DNA of 64,000 bases from an uncultured Roseateles sp. GTDB lineage: Bacteria; Pseudomonadota; Gammaproteobacteria; Burkholderiales; Burkholderiaceae_C. Under the pieces are notes generated by a model, which ran no database searches, was not told where the DNA came from, and saw nothing but the letters and a program-made list of their open reading frames with translations. Made by a program: the position numbers and the translations under genes. Below, piece by piece: positions 24,758-32,715 of the stretch. The stretch covers positions 1,116,001 to 1,180,000 of the forward strand of contig NZ_OY729424.1 of the NCBI RefSeq assembly GCF_963422335.1, in the 5' to 3' direction. The first letter of the stretch is position 1. Each line of letters opens with the position of its first letter.

Positions 24758-25180
24758 ATGCGGACTGTGAACTTCACCCATCGTGACGCCGTCGTTTCAG
24801 ACCTGCCCCGCATCGTCGAGATCTACAACTTCGCCGTGGCCACGCGAAAGTGCAGCTGCGACCTTGATCCGACGACGGTTGAAGCGCGACGGCTGTCATT
24901 CGATGGGCACACGCCAACCATAGGCCTTTGTGGGTGGCTGAAGACGGCAGCAAGCCGGGGCAGGGTGCCATCGGGTATCTGGGCTTCTTCCACTTCATGA
25001 ACGAGCGGCCCGGCTACTTCATCACGGCTGATCTCGCGATCGAACGAGGCCAGCATCCGGCTGTTCGAGAAGTTCGGCTTCGAGCGCTGGGGCTTCATGC
25101 CGCGGGTGGCCGGTCTGGAAGGGGTCGAGAAGGATCTTGTTCTCGTCGGGCGCCGACTCTTGGCGTCACAGGCTGGCTGA
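24758..25180 (+). pseudogene. Broken GNAT acetyltransferase (phosphinothricin-acetyltransferase-like)
   Basis: Three pieces of one GNAT gene lie in order but not in one frame. The first (24758 to about 24915) reads RDAVVSDLPRIVEIYNFAVA and SCDLDPTTVEARR. The second, in another frame (about 24928-25045), reads WVAEDGSKPGQGAIGYLGFF and RPGYFITADLAI. The third, back in the first frame, runs to TGA 25178-25180 and reads NEASIRLFEKFGFERWGFM and LEGVEKDLVLVGRRLL. Between pieces two and three, the acetyl-CoA-binding motif A is missing; the text jumps from ADLAI to NEASIRLF. A frameshift plus this deletion should abolish activity. Intact relatives acetylate the amino group of phosphinothricin or methionine derivatives. 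Confidence 0.8.
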
Positions 25181-25357
25181 CCTGAAGGCAACGGGGTCCA
25201 GTCTTGAATCCGAACCCCCCGTTCTTGCCTGACCGCTGCCACCCGATCCCTGCGATTCACACGCCCTGTCTATTGACATGAACCGCCCCCTAAGTCGAAG
25301 GATGTTGCCTGCCGGCGGGTCGGGGCCATGATGGTCCACCGTTTGCATAGGAGTCCG
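25181..25357. other. Intergenic region, no gene recognised
   Basis: Between the GNAT remnant and the PEP-CTERM gene I see no open frame with coding character. An AGGAG ribosome-binding site at 25349-25353 belongs to the next gene. No clear promoter or terminator is visible. Confidence 0.4.
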
Positions 25358-26011
25358 ATGATGAAAATCGCAAGACTGGCGGCCGCGGCCGCCTTCGCCC
25401 TCTCGCTCACACTCGCGCTCGCACCGGCCCAAGCCGCCCCGTTGACCTTCAACTTCAGCGGCACGGTCAGCGCCATCTTGTCGGACGACAGTTCGGGTAC
25501 CTTTGGCGCCAACTTCAGCCTTGGTCAGAGCGTTGCGGGCAGCTGGACCTTTGACTCGAATGCCGTTGGCGTGCCGTCGCTGCCCTACCTGACCTCCTAC
25601 GCGTCCACCTTCGTGGTCACCATTGGCGCGCGCACCTTCTCCGGCAGTTCGGAGTACCGCATCTTCGATAACGGCCCCGGCGGTGACGGCTTCTCGGTGA
25701 TCAACGAGACCGGCACATATGCCATCCCGCCACTCGGCCCGTTGACGGCGAGCACGTTTTTCGTGCAGTTTGAAGGCATGCCGACCTCCACGCTGGCGAG
25801 CCAGGCGCTGGTTTTGAACCCGGCGGCAATCGCATCATTGGCAAATCCCAACTACGCGCCCAACGGCCTGCGTCTGGACAACCCCGACGGTAGCTGGGGC
25901 GGCCTGTATTTCACCGCCGCCGTCGTGCCTGAACCGGCGTCTGGTGCACTGCTGGCTTGCGGCCTGGTGCTCACCGGGCAGCTGCTGCGCCGCCGTCGCG
26001 TTCCGGCATGA
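25358..26011 (+). CDS. PEP-CTERM sorting-domain protein
   Basis: A 217-residue exported protein. The start at 25358 (adjacent ATG at 25361) has AGGAG 5 bases before it. A signal peptide of about 25 residues ends at APAQA. The mature part is rich in Ser, Gly, Thr and aromatic residues, looks like a beta-sandwich (FNFSGTVSAILSDDSSGTFG) and contains no cysteine. The C terminus has the full PEP-CTERM anchor: VPEPASGALLACGLVL, a hydrophobic helix and RRRR. Such proteins are processed by an exosortase (EpsH) and usually contribute to the exopolysaccharide or cell surface. No exosortase gene lies in this window, so it must act from elsewhere. Confidence 0.88.
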   Translation: MMKIARLAAAAAFALSLTLALAPAQAAPLTFNFSGTVSAILSDDSSGTFGANFSLGQSVAGSWTFDSNAVGVPSLPYLTSYASTFVVTIGARTFSGSSEYRIFDNGPGGDGFSVINETGTYAIPPLGPLTASTFFVQFEGMPTSTLASQALVLNPAAIASLANPNYAPNGLRLDNPDGSWGGLYFTAAVVPEPASGALLACGLVLTGQLLRRRRVPA

Positions 26012-26094
26012 CCGGCTGATGGTGCGGTGCGGGGGCAGGGCTCAAGCCTGAAGTTTTCAAGGCGGCAACAGCCATCTTGTTCAGAGCGCTGTAG

Positions 26095-26658
26095 ATGCCA
26101 ATGGACGCCGGACCCTGGAATTGGCTCGAGATTGCAAAACTGTCCGCCAGTCTGCTCGTCCCTTGCGCGCTGGCGATCTTCGGCATCTATGTGCACCGCG
26201 TGACCAAGCGGTTCGAGCATCTGCAATGGCGCAGCCAGAAGCTGGTTGAGAAGCGCCTGGCCGTCTACGATGACCTGGCCCCCCTGTTCAATGATCTGCT
26301 TTGCTACTTCACCTATGTCGGTGCCTGGAAGCAGATGAATCCGCCGGACGTGGTTGCGCTGAAGCGGACGATAGACAAGAAGATCTACCTTGCTGCGCCG
26401 CTGTTCAGCGCGGAGTTCTTTGCTGCCTGCATGGCGCTCCAAGCCATCTGTTTCGCCACGTTCCGGGGCTTCGGGCGCGACGCCTCGCTGCGGTCACGAT
26501 TCGAGCGCCGGCGTGAAGCAAGGCCCGATGACTGGAAGCCGGAATGGGAGGCTTGTTTCAGCAACGAGGCTTCGGAACCGACGCTGGTCCATGAAGCCTA
26601 TCAACGCGTTGTGCGGGCTTTCTCCACAGACATCGGGGTGCGCCAAGCTACGCTGTAG
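26095..26658 (+). CDS. Hypothetical inner-membrane protein with N-terminal helix
   Basis: A 187-residue protein with one N-terminal membrane helix (LSASLLVPCALAIFGIYV, about 17-34), then a cytoplasmic, mostly helical and charged domain (QWRSQKLVEKRLAVYDDLAP, RFERRREARPDDWKPEWEA). ATGs at 26095 and 26101 are both possible; neither has a strong ribosome-binding site. The layout recalls single-gene membrane proteins found beside mobile or defence genes, but I see no catalytic motif and do not recognise a family. It has its own 83-base upstream gap and is not obviously in an operon. Confidence 0.65.
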   Translation: MPMDAGPWNWLEIAKLSASLLVPCALAIFGIYVHRVTKRFEHLQWRSQKLVEKRLAVYDDLAPLFNDLLCYFTYVGAWKQMNPPDVVALKRTIDKKIYLAAPLFSAEFFAACMALQAICFATFRGFGRDASLRSRFERRREARPDDWKPEWEACFSNEASEPTLVHEAYQRVVRAFSTDIGVRQATL

Positions 26659-26815
26659 CAGGCTGAGGTCAATCGCAGCCCTTCCAGCCGCGAAGCCAGC
26701 ACGCGCGATGCCGCGTTCTACCTGCATCCGACCGTTCAGCACAGGGGCCCGGGCTCGGCCCGCATCAGCAACAATGCCTGGGGTCCCGCGCGGGTCCATA
26801 CCACCAGGAGCACCG
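26659..26815. other. Intergenic region, possible gene remnant
   Basis: A short plus-strand frame here reads DAAFYLHPTVQHRGPG and ends in TGA inside the start of the next gene. It lacks a start codon and ribosome-binding site, so it may be a decayed fragment or chance. Nothing else is seen. Confidence 0.3.
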
Positions 26816-27190
26816 ATGTTTGACCACGTCAAATTTGGCGTCAGCGACTATGCGGCGAGCAAGGCCTTCTTCCTCAGGGCGCTCGAACCGCTCGGGGTCA
26901 CGGTTGTTACCGAGTGGCCGCCGAACGGCGTCGAGCTGAGCCAGCCGCTGGGCAAGGTGTCGCTGTGCCTGTATCAAACCGAGGAGAAACCGGCGCATCT
27001 GCACCTGGCGTTCACCGCCGGCAGCCGCCAGCAGGTGGAGGCTTTCCATCGCGCGGCTCTGGAGGCGGGGGGCACAGACCATGGAGCGCCCGGGTTGCGC
27101 CCGCACTATCACGCGAACTACTTTGCGGCCTTCGTCATCGGCCCGGACGGGCACAACATCGAGGCGGTTTGCCACGAACCGGACGCCTGA
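26816..27190 (+). CDS. VOC (glyoxalase/bleomycin-resistance) family protein
   Basis: A 124-residue single VOC domain starting MFDHVKFGVSDYAASKAFF, with ALEPLGVTVV, LHLAFTAGSRQQVEAFHRAA and YFAAFVIGPDGHNIEAVCH at the end. The first-strand histidine H4 and the late E in HNIEAV match two metal positions of the fold. Members act as metal-dependent isomerases, dioxygenases or binding proteins; the substrate cannot be predicted. The start at 26816 has AGGAG 6 bases before it. A longer in-frame version from 26390 would overlap the preceding gene and lacks coding character. It appears to be monocistronic. Confidence 0.85.
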   Translation: MFDHVKFGVSDYAASKAFFLRALEPLGVTVVTEWPPNGVELSQPLGKVSLCLYQTEEKPAHLHLAFTAGSRQQVEAFHRAALEAGGTDHGAPGLRPHYHANYFAAFVIGPDGHNIEAVCHEPDA

Positions 27191-27306
27191 CCATTGCCTG
27201 CCTGGGGCAATAGCTTCTCCGGGAGGTTTTATGGCGGGCCCATTGGGCAGCCGCGCATCAACCCGTGGTGACTGGGGAAACGTCCAGCCCCCAAGGTAAG
27301 GGGTTT

Positions 27307-27364
27307 GCAGACGAGTATTGTTTGGGTAAAACGACAAAACTCGTGGCGAAGCCGCGTTGTCTGC
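27307..27364 (+). other. Possible three-way-junction RNA leader of the FxDxF PEP-CTERM gene
   Basis: GCAGAC at 27307-27312 pairs with GTCTGC at 27359-27364. Inside it GAGT (27313-27316) pairs with ACTC (27339-27342), and CGTGGC-gaa-GCCGCG at 27342-27356 forms a small hairpin with one mismatch. The element ends 22 bases before the start codon. It matches no riboswitch class I know. Confidence 0.35.
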
Positions 27365-27386
27365 ACAACTGCCATCTGGAGTCACC

Positions 27387-27869
27387 ATGTTCATCAAGAA
27401 ATTGGCACTGGCCGCCGCGATTGTTGCCACATCCGGCACAGCGTTCGCGAATGATGTGGTCGCTGCCCCTTCGTTCACGGGGCTCACCGCAACGTTCGCC
27501 GCCTTGCACAGTGCGGGTGCGTTCATGGACATGTTCACCTTCACGATGCCCGGCATCACCGCAGCGAATGTCAGCATCACCACCATCGGCGCCGGTGTGG
27601 CAGACATCGACTTCACTTCGGCGACCTTGAACGGCATACCCGTGGCGTTGACCACCGATGCCGGCGGCTATGTCGAACTGCTGTACACGCCGTCGGATTA
27701 CGCGCTGACGGGCCCGCTGACGTTGATTGTCAAGGGCACCTCGGGCGCCAACGCCAGCTACAGCGGCACGCTGAACGTGACGGCAGTGCCGGAGCCGGAA
27801 ACCGTCGCGCTGATGCTGGCCGGCCTGGGCGTGATGGGCTTTGTGGCCCGTCGCCGTCGCACCAGCTGA
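27387..27869 (+). CDS. FxDxF-type PEP-CTERM protein
   Basis: A 160-residue exported protein. The start at 27387 has TGGAG 6 bases before it. A signal peptide ends near SGTAFA. The mature chain opens with the diagnostic FMDMFTFTMPG (FxDxF motif), continues as short beta strands and ends with VPEPETVALMLAGLGVMGF and RRRR, a complete PEP-CTERM sorting signal. The FxDxF family is a recognised class of small exosortase substrates in Betaproteobacteria; its function is unknown but it is expected at the cell surface or in the matrix. It is followed by a strong terminator and preceded by a possibly structured leader. Confidence 0.9.
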   Translation: MFIKKLALAAAIVATSGTAFANDVVAAPSFTGLTATFAALHSAGAFMDMFTFTMPGITAANVSITTIGAGVADIDFTSATLNGIPVALTTDAGGYVELLYTPSDYALTGPLTLIVKGTSGANASYSGTLNVTAVPEPETVALMLAGLGVMGFVARRRRTS

Positions 27870-27910
27870 TTGGCCGCGGGCCGAACAAAGGCCCGCAGTG
27901 CTACACGATG

Positions 27911-27935
27911 GGGCTCCTTCACAGGAGCCCTTTTT
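27911..27935 (+). terminator. Rho-independent terminator
   Basis: A 7-bp perfect stem (gggctcc at 27911-27917 with ggagccc at 27924-27930) and a 6-base loop are followed by five T residues. It ends the FxDxF PEP-CTERM transcript. A second hairpin, gcgggcc/ggcccgc, lies just before it (about 27876-27896). Confidence 0.85.
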
Positions 27936-27958
27936 GTTGTCCGGGGCTACCGGAGGCC

Positions 27959-28390
27959 TCAGGCAGCTGCAGCGGCACGCAGTCCCGGCCGTGCCTCCGC
28001 GCAGCGCCTGAGCCCCAGCGCCTCCCAGCCCGCCAGCACCAGCACGCCGACCGCCTGCCCCAGCAGCAGGGCCTCGCCCCAGGCATTGAAGGGCACGACC
28101 TGGCCGGCCAGCAGGGCCAGGCAGGCCAGGGCCCAGCCGATATTGCCGGCGACGATGAACTTGATCAGCCAGGGCAGCACCCGTGGCGAACGCCACAGGG
28201 CCAGCAGCAGCGCGGTGTAGCCGACCATGAACAGGCCGGTGCCGCTGAGCAGGGCGGCCGGCAACCGGGTCAGCTCGGCCAGCGGGGCGGTGAAGGCCAG
28301 CTGCTGAGCGGCCACGGCGCCGCTGACGACTGCATCGGCCACCAGGGCGGCCTTCAGCGTGGGGGACATGGGTAGGGTGCTCTTTTCCAT
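27959..28390 (-). CDS. Small four-helix membrane protein, divergent from an XRE regulator
   Basis: A 143-residue hydrophobic protein with four predicted helices: AALVADAVVSGAVAAQQLA, GTGLFMVGYTALLLALW, WLIKFIVAGNIGWALACLAL and LLLGQAVGVLVLAGWEAL. The start at 28390 has a strong AAGGAGAG site. It resembles uncharacterised small integral membrane proteins found in many proteobacteria; I can assign no function. It is transcribed divergently from the MmyB-type XRE regulator at 28529, 138 bases away, the usual geometry for a regulator and its target, so it is probably controlled by that protein. Confidence 0.78.
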   Translation of the reverse strand: MEKSTLPMSPTLKAALVADAVVSGAVAAQQLAFTAPLAELTRLPAALLSGTGLFMVGYTALLLALWRSPRVLPWLIKFIVAGNIGWALACLALLAGQVVPFNAWGEALLLGQAVGVLVLAGWEALGLRRCAEARPGLRAAAAA

Positions 28391-28528
28391 GACTTCTCTC
28401 CTTCGGTGGTTGATGAATCGGACGGGTCCATGGTGCAAGCCGGGCGTCAGGCCTGCGATTACCTCCCAGGTCATTGGCCCGCCGCTGCCAGCCTTTACGA
28501 TGCCGGGCAAACAGACGGGAGCAAGCAG

Positions 28529-29353
28529 ATGGCGGTTGCCGAGCTACACAGCCGATCCACAGTGGGCGAGCACCTGCGCACCTGGCGCGAGCGCCGGCGC
28601 ATGAGCCAGATGGCGCTGTCGCTGGAGGCGGGCATCTCGACGCGGCACCTGAGCTTTCTGGAGACCGGCCGCTCGCAGCCCAGCCGCGAGATGATCATGC
28701 TGCTGGCCCGGCATCTGAACGTCCCGCTGCGCGAGCGCAATGTGCTGCTGGTGGCCGGCGGCTTTGCGCCGCTGTATGGCGAGCGGCCCTTCGATGACCC
28801 CGGCCTGGAGGCCGCGCGCCGCGCCGTCAACCTGATCGTGCAGGCCCATGAGCCGTTCCCGGCGCTGGCCGTCGACAGGCACTGGAACATGATCTGCGCC
28901 AACCGCACCGTGCCGCTGCTGCTCGACGGGGTGGCCCCGCACCTGCTGCAGGGCCCGGTCGTCAATGTGCTGCGGCTGTGCCTGCACCCGGATGGGGTAT
29001 CGCGCCGCATCCTCAACCTGCGCCAGTGCCGAGACCATCTGCTGGAGCGGCTGGAGCAGCAGATCGCCAACACCGCCGATGCCGGCCTGGTGCAGCTGCT
29101 GGAAGAGCTGCAGGCCTACCCGGCCGACAACAACTCGCCCCAGGCCAGGGCCGCGCCGCCCTCGCCCGAGTACGGGGGCCTGGTCGTGCCCCTGCACCTG
29201 GCCGTGGGCGACCGCGTGCTGAACCTGATGAGCACCGTCACCGTGTTCGGCTCGCCGATGGACGTGACCGTGTCCGAGCTGGCGATCGAGACCTTCTTCC
29301 CTATCGACGAGGCCAGCGCGGCTTATCTGCGCGAACGGGCCGCTACCGTCTGA
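28529..29353 (+). CDS. XRE-family regulator with MmyB-like ligand-binding domain
   Basis: A 274-residue regulator. The helix-turn-helix at about 8-65 reads VGEHLRTWRERRRMSQMAL, ISTRHLSFLETGRSQPSRE and LARHLNVPLRERN. The C-terminal domain has the MmyB (MltR) signature: PALAVDRHWNMICANRTVP, RLCLHPDG and PMDVTVSELAIETFFPID. MmyB domains bind small hydrophobic ligands, with a fatty acid seen in one crystal structure. The start at 28529 has GGGAG upstream; the frame opens earlier at 28406 without support. The divergent small membrane protein is the probable target. The large gene downstream begins just after its stop and may be co-transcribed. Confidence 0.88.
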   Translation: MAVAELHSRSTVGEHLRTWRERRRMSQMALSLEAGISTRHLSFLETGRSQPSREMIMLLARHLNVPLRERNVLLVAGGFAPLYGERPFDDPGLEAARRAVNLIVQAHEPFPALAVDRHWNMICANRTVPLLLDGVAPHLLQGPVVNVLRLCLHPDGVSRRILNLRQCRDHLLERLEQQIANTADAGLVQLLEELQAYPADNNSPQARAAPPSPEYGGLVVPLHLAVGDRVLNLMSTVTVFGSPMDVTVSELAIETFFPIDEASAAYLRERAATV

Positions 29354-29375
29354 GGTGCTGGACAAAAAACGGTGC

Positions 29376-32300
29376 ATGCCCCACATTCGGCCGCTCAGTT
29401 CAATGGCGGAGGTGGAAGTGCTGGGAGAACTTGAACCGACCCGCACCTGGTGCGAGGAGTTGCGTGTCCTGCTCAAGCTGGCCAAGGCCGCGTCCCCGCT
29501 CGCGGCTGACGACGCCGACGATGATGATGAGCTCGAGGCCCCGCCCGATCCGGCCGGGACCAGCGAGGCCGCCCTGGTGCTGAAGACCAGCTTCCAGCAG
29601 CGCTTCGGCAAGGACCCCGCAGGCGCCACACCGGCCCAGATCGAGCGGTTGAGAAACTTCAGAAGCCTGTTCTCCAACACGTATTCCGGTGCCGCCGATG
29701 AGACACGGCTGGGGCTGATCAGCGCCGTCTTTGGCGACATGGTGAAGGTCTACGAAATCGAGGCGGCCCAGTGCGCCAAGCGCAAGGAGGTCGCTGATCA
29801 GCTGGAGGCCCTGGCACCGGCAGGAGCCAAGGGCTCGGCCCTGATGCCGGGCGCGTTCGACGAGGACACGGTCACGCTGGAGTTGCTGCGCAACAAGGCC
29901 CGCGCTGCACTGGACAGCGCTGACTCGGTGGACGAGATCATGGCCATGGCGGGCGATGTGGAGGCGGTGGCGCGGGAGCGAGATGCGCTGGAGCTCAGGA
30001 TCGAGGCCCGCAGCGAGCAGGCCGAGCGCATCAAGGCCGATGCCCAGGCACTGCTGGCACCGCCGGAGTCGCCCAAGGGCAGTCTGGACACCGAGCATGC
30101 CGCCGTGCTGGAACATCTGAAGACGCACGACGGCATGCCCAAGGCCGAAGAGGCTCTGCTGAAGTTGCGCAGTGCCTGGGAGCCGCTGCAAAAGGAGGCG
30201 CTGGCGCTGCGGCAGATGCGCGCGATGTTCATGGCGGAGTCCGCGAAGGTGCGCGAGCGCGTGTTGATGCTGCAAGGTGGCCTGGCGGCAAAAGCCAAGG
30301 TCAAGGCTGACAGCGTTCTGCAGGAGCTGACCAAGGCCGAGAAGAAGTTGGCGGTGACGGCAGGGCGTGCCGAGACCGAGAAATTCCCGGCCGAGCTCGA
30401 CTTGGTGAAGAACCTGAGTGTCATGGGCCTGGTCGCTTCGATGATAGGCGGTCGCAACACCGATCCCCCCGTCGTGGCCGCGATCGACTACCTGCGTGTC
30501 GAGTTGAAGCGCTGTGCCATCGAGGCCACACAGCTGCCGCAGCTGGACGGCGAGCTCGAAGGCTTTGCTGCCACCGTCGATGCGCAAATTCTTGCCGCCG
30601 GCAAGCTGGTGGGAGGCAGCGGCGGCGATGTCGGCAAGGCGCGGGCGGCGGTGGATGCCTGCTGCAAACTGCTCGTCAAATGGCGCGGCATTGCCGGCCC
30701 GCTGGGCATCGTGCTGGGCCAGCGCAAGGAGGCCTTGCGCCTGATGTTCCTGCCGCCCAATCCGCCCGATGCCGATCCGGCTTTCGCTGTGGCCATGGAC
30801 CCTATTCGCAGGCAGGTCGGCGACCTGCTGGCAGCCAAGATGACGGAACTGTCCGTGACCGAGGCCGAGACCCATGCCCAGCCCTTCCCGGCGCTGCTGA
30901 AGAAGGCCACCGACGATGCCGTCGCGGCGCGGCGCGCGGCGGCGGCCCAGCTGCTGCTGGACACCGAATTCACCGGCACCTGCGACGCGGCCCGACCTGC
31001 GGCGCGAGCCGAACTCGTCAAGCTCAAGGCCCTGGTCGATGCCCGGCCCGTCTTGAGCGGCATGGACCGCCAGATGGCGCAGACGGCAACGGTGCTCGAG
31101 GGAGTGGTCGCGCGCATGAAGGCCGTGGCCGCCGAGGGCCGCTTTGCCGACACGCCCAAGGCGCCGTTCGCCGATCTGGCCGAGGGTGCGCGCGAGCTGG
31201 CCTTCACCGTCTGCGGACCGGCCCTGGTCACCAGCCTCGACAAGAAGGCCAAGGCGGCGCTCAGCGCCGTGCTGCTCAGTGACGGCCCGGCCATCCGCCA
31301 GCTGGCCGAGGGGCCTCTGGGCGGCAATCCGAAGCTTCTGGCCAAGATGCTGACCAGCTGCGGTGCCGGTGGCCTGGCCAGCCTGGCGCGCGCGCTGGGG
31401 GGTGACGAGGGCGCTGCGGCCCGCGCCAGCCTGGAGGGTCTGATCGACAAATGCGGGCTGGGCGGCGATCCGGACATCCTCAGCCGGCTGCTCGGCGATG
31501 CGCCGAAGGACAGCGACAACGCCGCGGTCACGCTGGCCAAGCAGCAGGCCCAGGTCCGCAACGCGGCCGGGCTGAAGTCGCTGGCCGACAACTTCAGCGG
31601 CGATGAGGGGCAGGCGGCGATGAGCGCGCTGATGCTGGACGGGGGCCTGGCCACCAGCCCCGGCGCCCTGGCCAGCCTGATGCAGAAGGGCGGCTTCGAT
31701 GGCGACGGTGCCGAGATGCGGGCCTTTGCCGACGCCTTCGTCGGCGACAGCGAAGGGCTCAAGCGCGTGGTCACCACCGCCGGGGTGGCCGAGCATCCGG
31801 CCGTGCTGGGCCCGCTGGCCAAGGCGGCCGGCGCGGACGGGGTCAAGTCCATCGCCGCGGCCTTTGTCCAGCCGGCCGACTGCGCCAGGCTCAAGGGCCT
31901 GCTCGACAGTGGAGGCATGGGCGGTGACACCAGCCTGCCGGGCAAGAAGCATGAGCATCCGGACACCCTGAGCAAGGTCTTCGTCGATGGCCTGGGCGGC
32001 GAGGGCGACAAGCTCAAGGCCTATGCCAAGGCCTTTGGCAGCCCGGCCGGGCGGGTCGACTCCAAGCGCATGCTGGACGCCTTCAACGAATACCCCGACT
32101 ATGTCGAGGAGCCGCCGAAGGACTATCGGCAGCCAGGCCAGGGCATTGCCCTGCTGCTCGGCGGCCAGCAGCTGAAGGGCACACCGGAGCAGCGCATCGC
32201 AAAACTGGCCACCCAGTTCGTGCCCAATATCAAGGCCATCGCCGAGGGGCCCCAGCGCAACCAGGCGATACGGATGGCGCCGCACATGGCCGTGGACACG

Positions 32301-32687
32301 GCGGTGGAGGGCTGGAAGCCGCAGAGTCAGGAGATGGAGGACCAGGGCATAGAGCGTGTCACTGCCTCGGTGCTGAAGCGCCACCAGCCCGAGACCTTTG
32401 TGCAGGCCAAGGCCAAGGCCGAGCAGTCGATGTTCCCGCCAGGCACCGACGTCGGGGCGTTGCTGGACGAGGCCATGACGCAGCTGCCCGCCGACCGCAC
32501 GCGCGCCCATACCATCCCGGTGACGGTGTCGCCGCCGCCGATCACGATCTCGGTGGAGATAGGCTTTCTGAACGACACGACGGTCAACCACTTCGGCCCG
32601 CGCGGCAACCTTGTGACACCGCATCCGCAGGAAACGCCGAAGTTCACGCTAGCGGAAATCAATGCAATCTTCGCCGCCATCAAGTGA
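29376..32687 (+). CDS. ~1100-residue protein of unknown family with coiled coils and five ~45-residue repeats
   Basis: I do not recognise this protein. Possible starts are GTG 29355, ATG 29376 and ATG 29403, none with a good ribosome-binding site; 29376 is a compromise. It has no signal peptide or membrane helix. An acidic tract (ADDADDDDELEAPPDP) lies near residue 50. Charged helical segments that look like coiled coils fall at about 195-225 (AVARERDALELRIEARSEQA) and 285-330. Residues 648 to about 902 hold five repeats of about 45 residues, approximately LGG-P--L--LL---G--GL--LA-AF-GD. The C-terminal ~60 residues are different in composition (Pro/Thr/His; TIPVTVSPPPITISVEIGF, NHFGPRGNLVTPHP). 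A small acidic protein follows. The plan resembles a delivered toxin and its immunity protein, but this is inference. Confidence 0.72.
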   Translation: MPHIRPLSSMAEVEVLGELEPTRTWCEELRVLLKLAKAASPLAADDADDDDELEAPPDPAGTSEAALVLKTSFQQRFGKDPAGATPAQIERLRNFRSLFSNTYSGAADETRLGLISAVFGDMVKVYEIEAAQCAKRKEVADQLEALAPAGAKGSALMPGAFDEDTVTLELLRNKARAALDSADSVDEIMAMAGDVEAVARERDALELRIEARSEQAERIKADAQALLAPPESPKGSLDTEHAAVLEHLKTHDGMPKAEEALLKLRSAWEPLQKEALALRQMRAMFMAESAKVRERVLMLQGGLAAKAKVKADSVLQELTKAEKKLAVTAGRAETEKFPAELDLVKNLSVMGLVASMIGGRNTDPPVVAAIDYLRVELKRCAIEATQLPQLDGELEGFAATVDAQILAAGKLVGGSGGDVGKARAAVDACCKLLVKWRGIAGPLGIVLGQRKEALRLMFLPPNPPDADPAFAVAMDPIRRQVGDLLAAKMTELSVTEAETHAQPFPALLKKATDDAVAARRAAAAQLLLDTEFTGTCDAARPAARAELVKLKALVDARPVLSGMDRQMAQTATVLEGVVARMKAVAAEGRFADTPKAPFADLAEGARELAFTVCGPALVTSLDKKAKAALSAVLLSDGPAIRQLAEGPLGGNPKLLAKMLTSCGAGGLASLARALGGDEGAAARASLEGLIDKCGLGGDPDILSRLLGDAPKDSDNAAVTLAKQQAQVRNAAGLKSLADNFSGDEGQAAMSALMLDGGLATSPGALASLMQKGGFDGDGAEMRAFADAFVGDSEGLKRVVTTAGVAEHPAVLGPLAKAAGADGVKSIAAAFVQPADCARLKGLLDSGGMGGDTSLPGKKHEHPDTLSKVFVDGLGGEGDKLKAYAKAFGSPAGRVDSKRMLDAFNEYPDYVEEPPKDYRQPGQGIALLLGGQQLKGTPEQRIAKLATQFVPNIKAIAEGPQRNQAIRMAPHMAVDTAVEGWKPQSQEMEDQGIERVTASVLKRHQPETFVQAKAKAEQSMFPPGTDVGALLDEAMTQLPADRTRAHTIPVTVSPPPITISVEIGFLNDTTVNHFGPRGNLVTPHPQETPKFTLAEINAIFAAIK
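31317..32084 (+). repeat. Five degenerate ~45-codon repeats inside the large unknown gene
   Basis: At protein level the units begin at LGGNPKLLAKML, LGGDPDILSRLL, LATSPGALASLM, VAEHPAVLGPLA and MGGDTSLPGKKH. Each continues with a G-x-x-G-L/V-x-S/A-L/I-A-x-A/N-F/L core and usually ends with a GG or AG pair. Spacing is irregular: unit two carries an insertion. They are divergent at DNA level, so the duplication is old. Confidence 0.6.
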
Positions 32688-32715
32688 TGGGCGGCAGGTG
32701 AGCGAAGGAACACTC

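Noticed and set aside
26659..26815. Short frame reading DAAFYLHPTVQH as a possible gene
   Set aside because: No start codon with a ribosome-binding site and no recognisable homology; kept only as a possible remnant.
27320..27365. Possible sigma-54 promoter (TGGC...TTG) upstream of the FxDxF gene
   Set aside because: The spacing between the two elements is two bases too long for a -24/-12 promoter.
29400..32624. 1074-residue frame antisense to the large unknown gene
   Set aside because: Its composition (Gln/His/Arg/Leu-rich) is typical of a shadow frame. The plus-strand frame has normal codon use, coherent helices and repeats.
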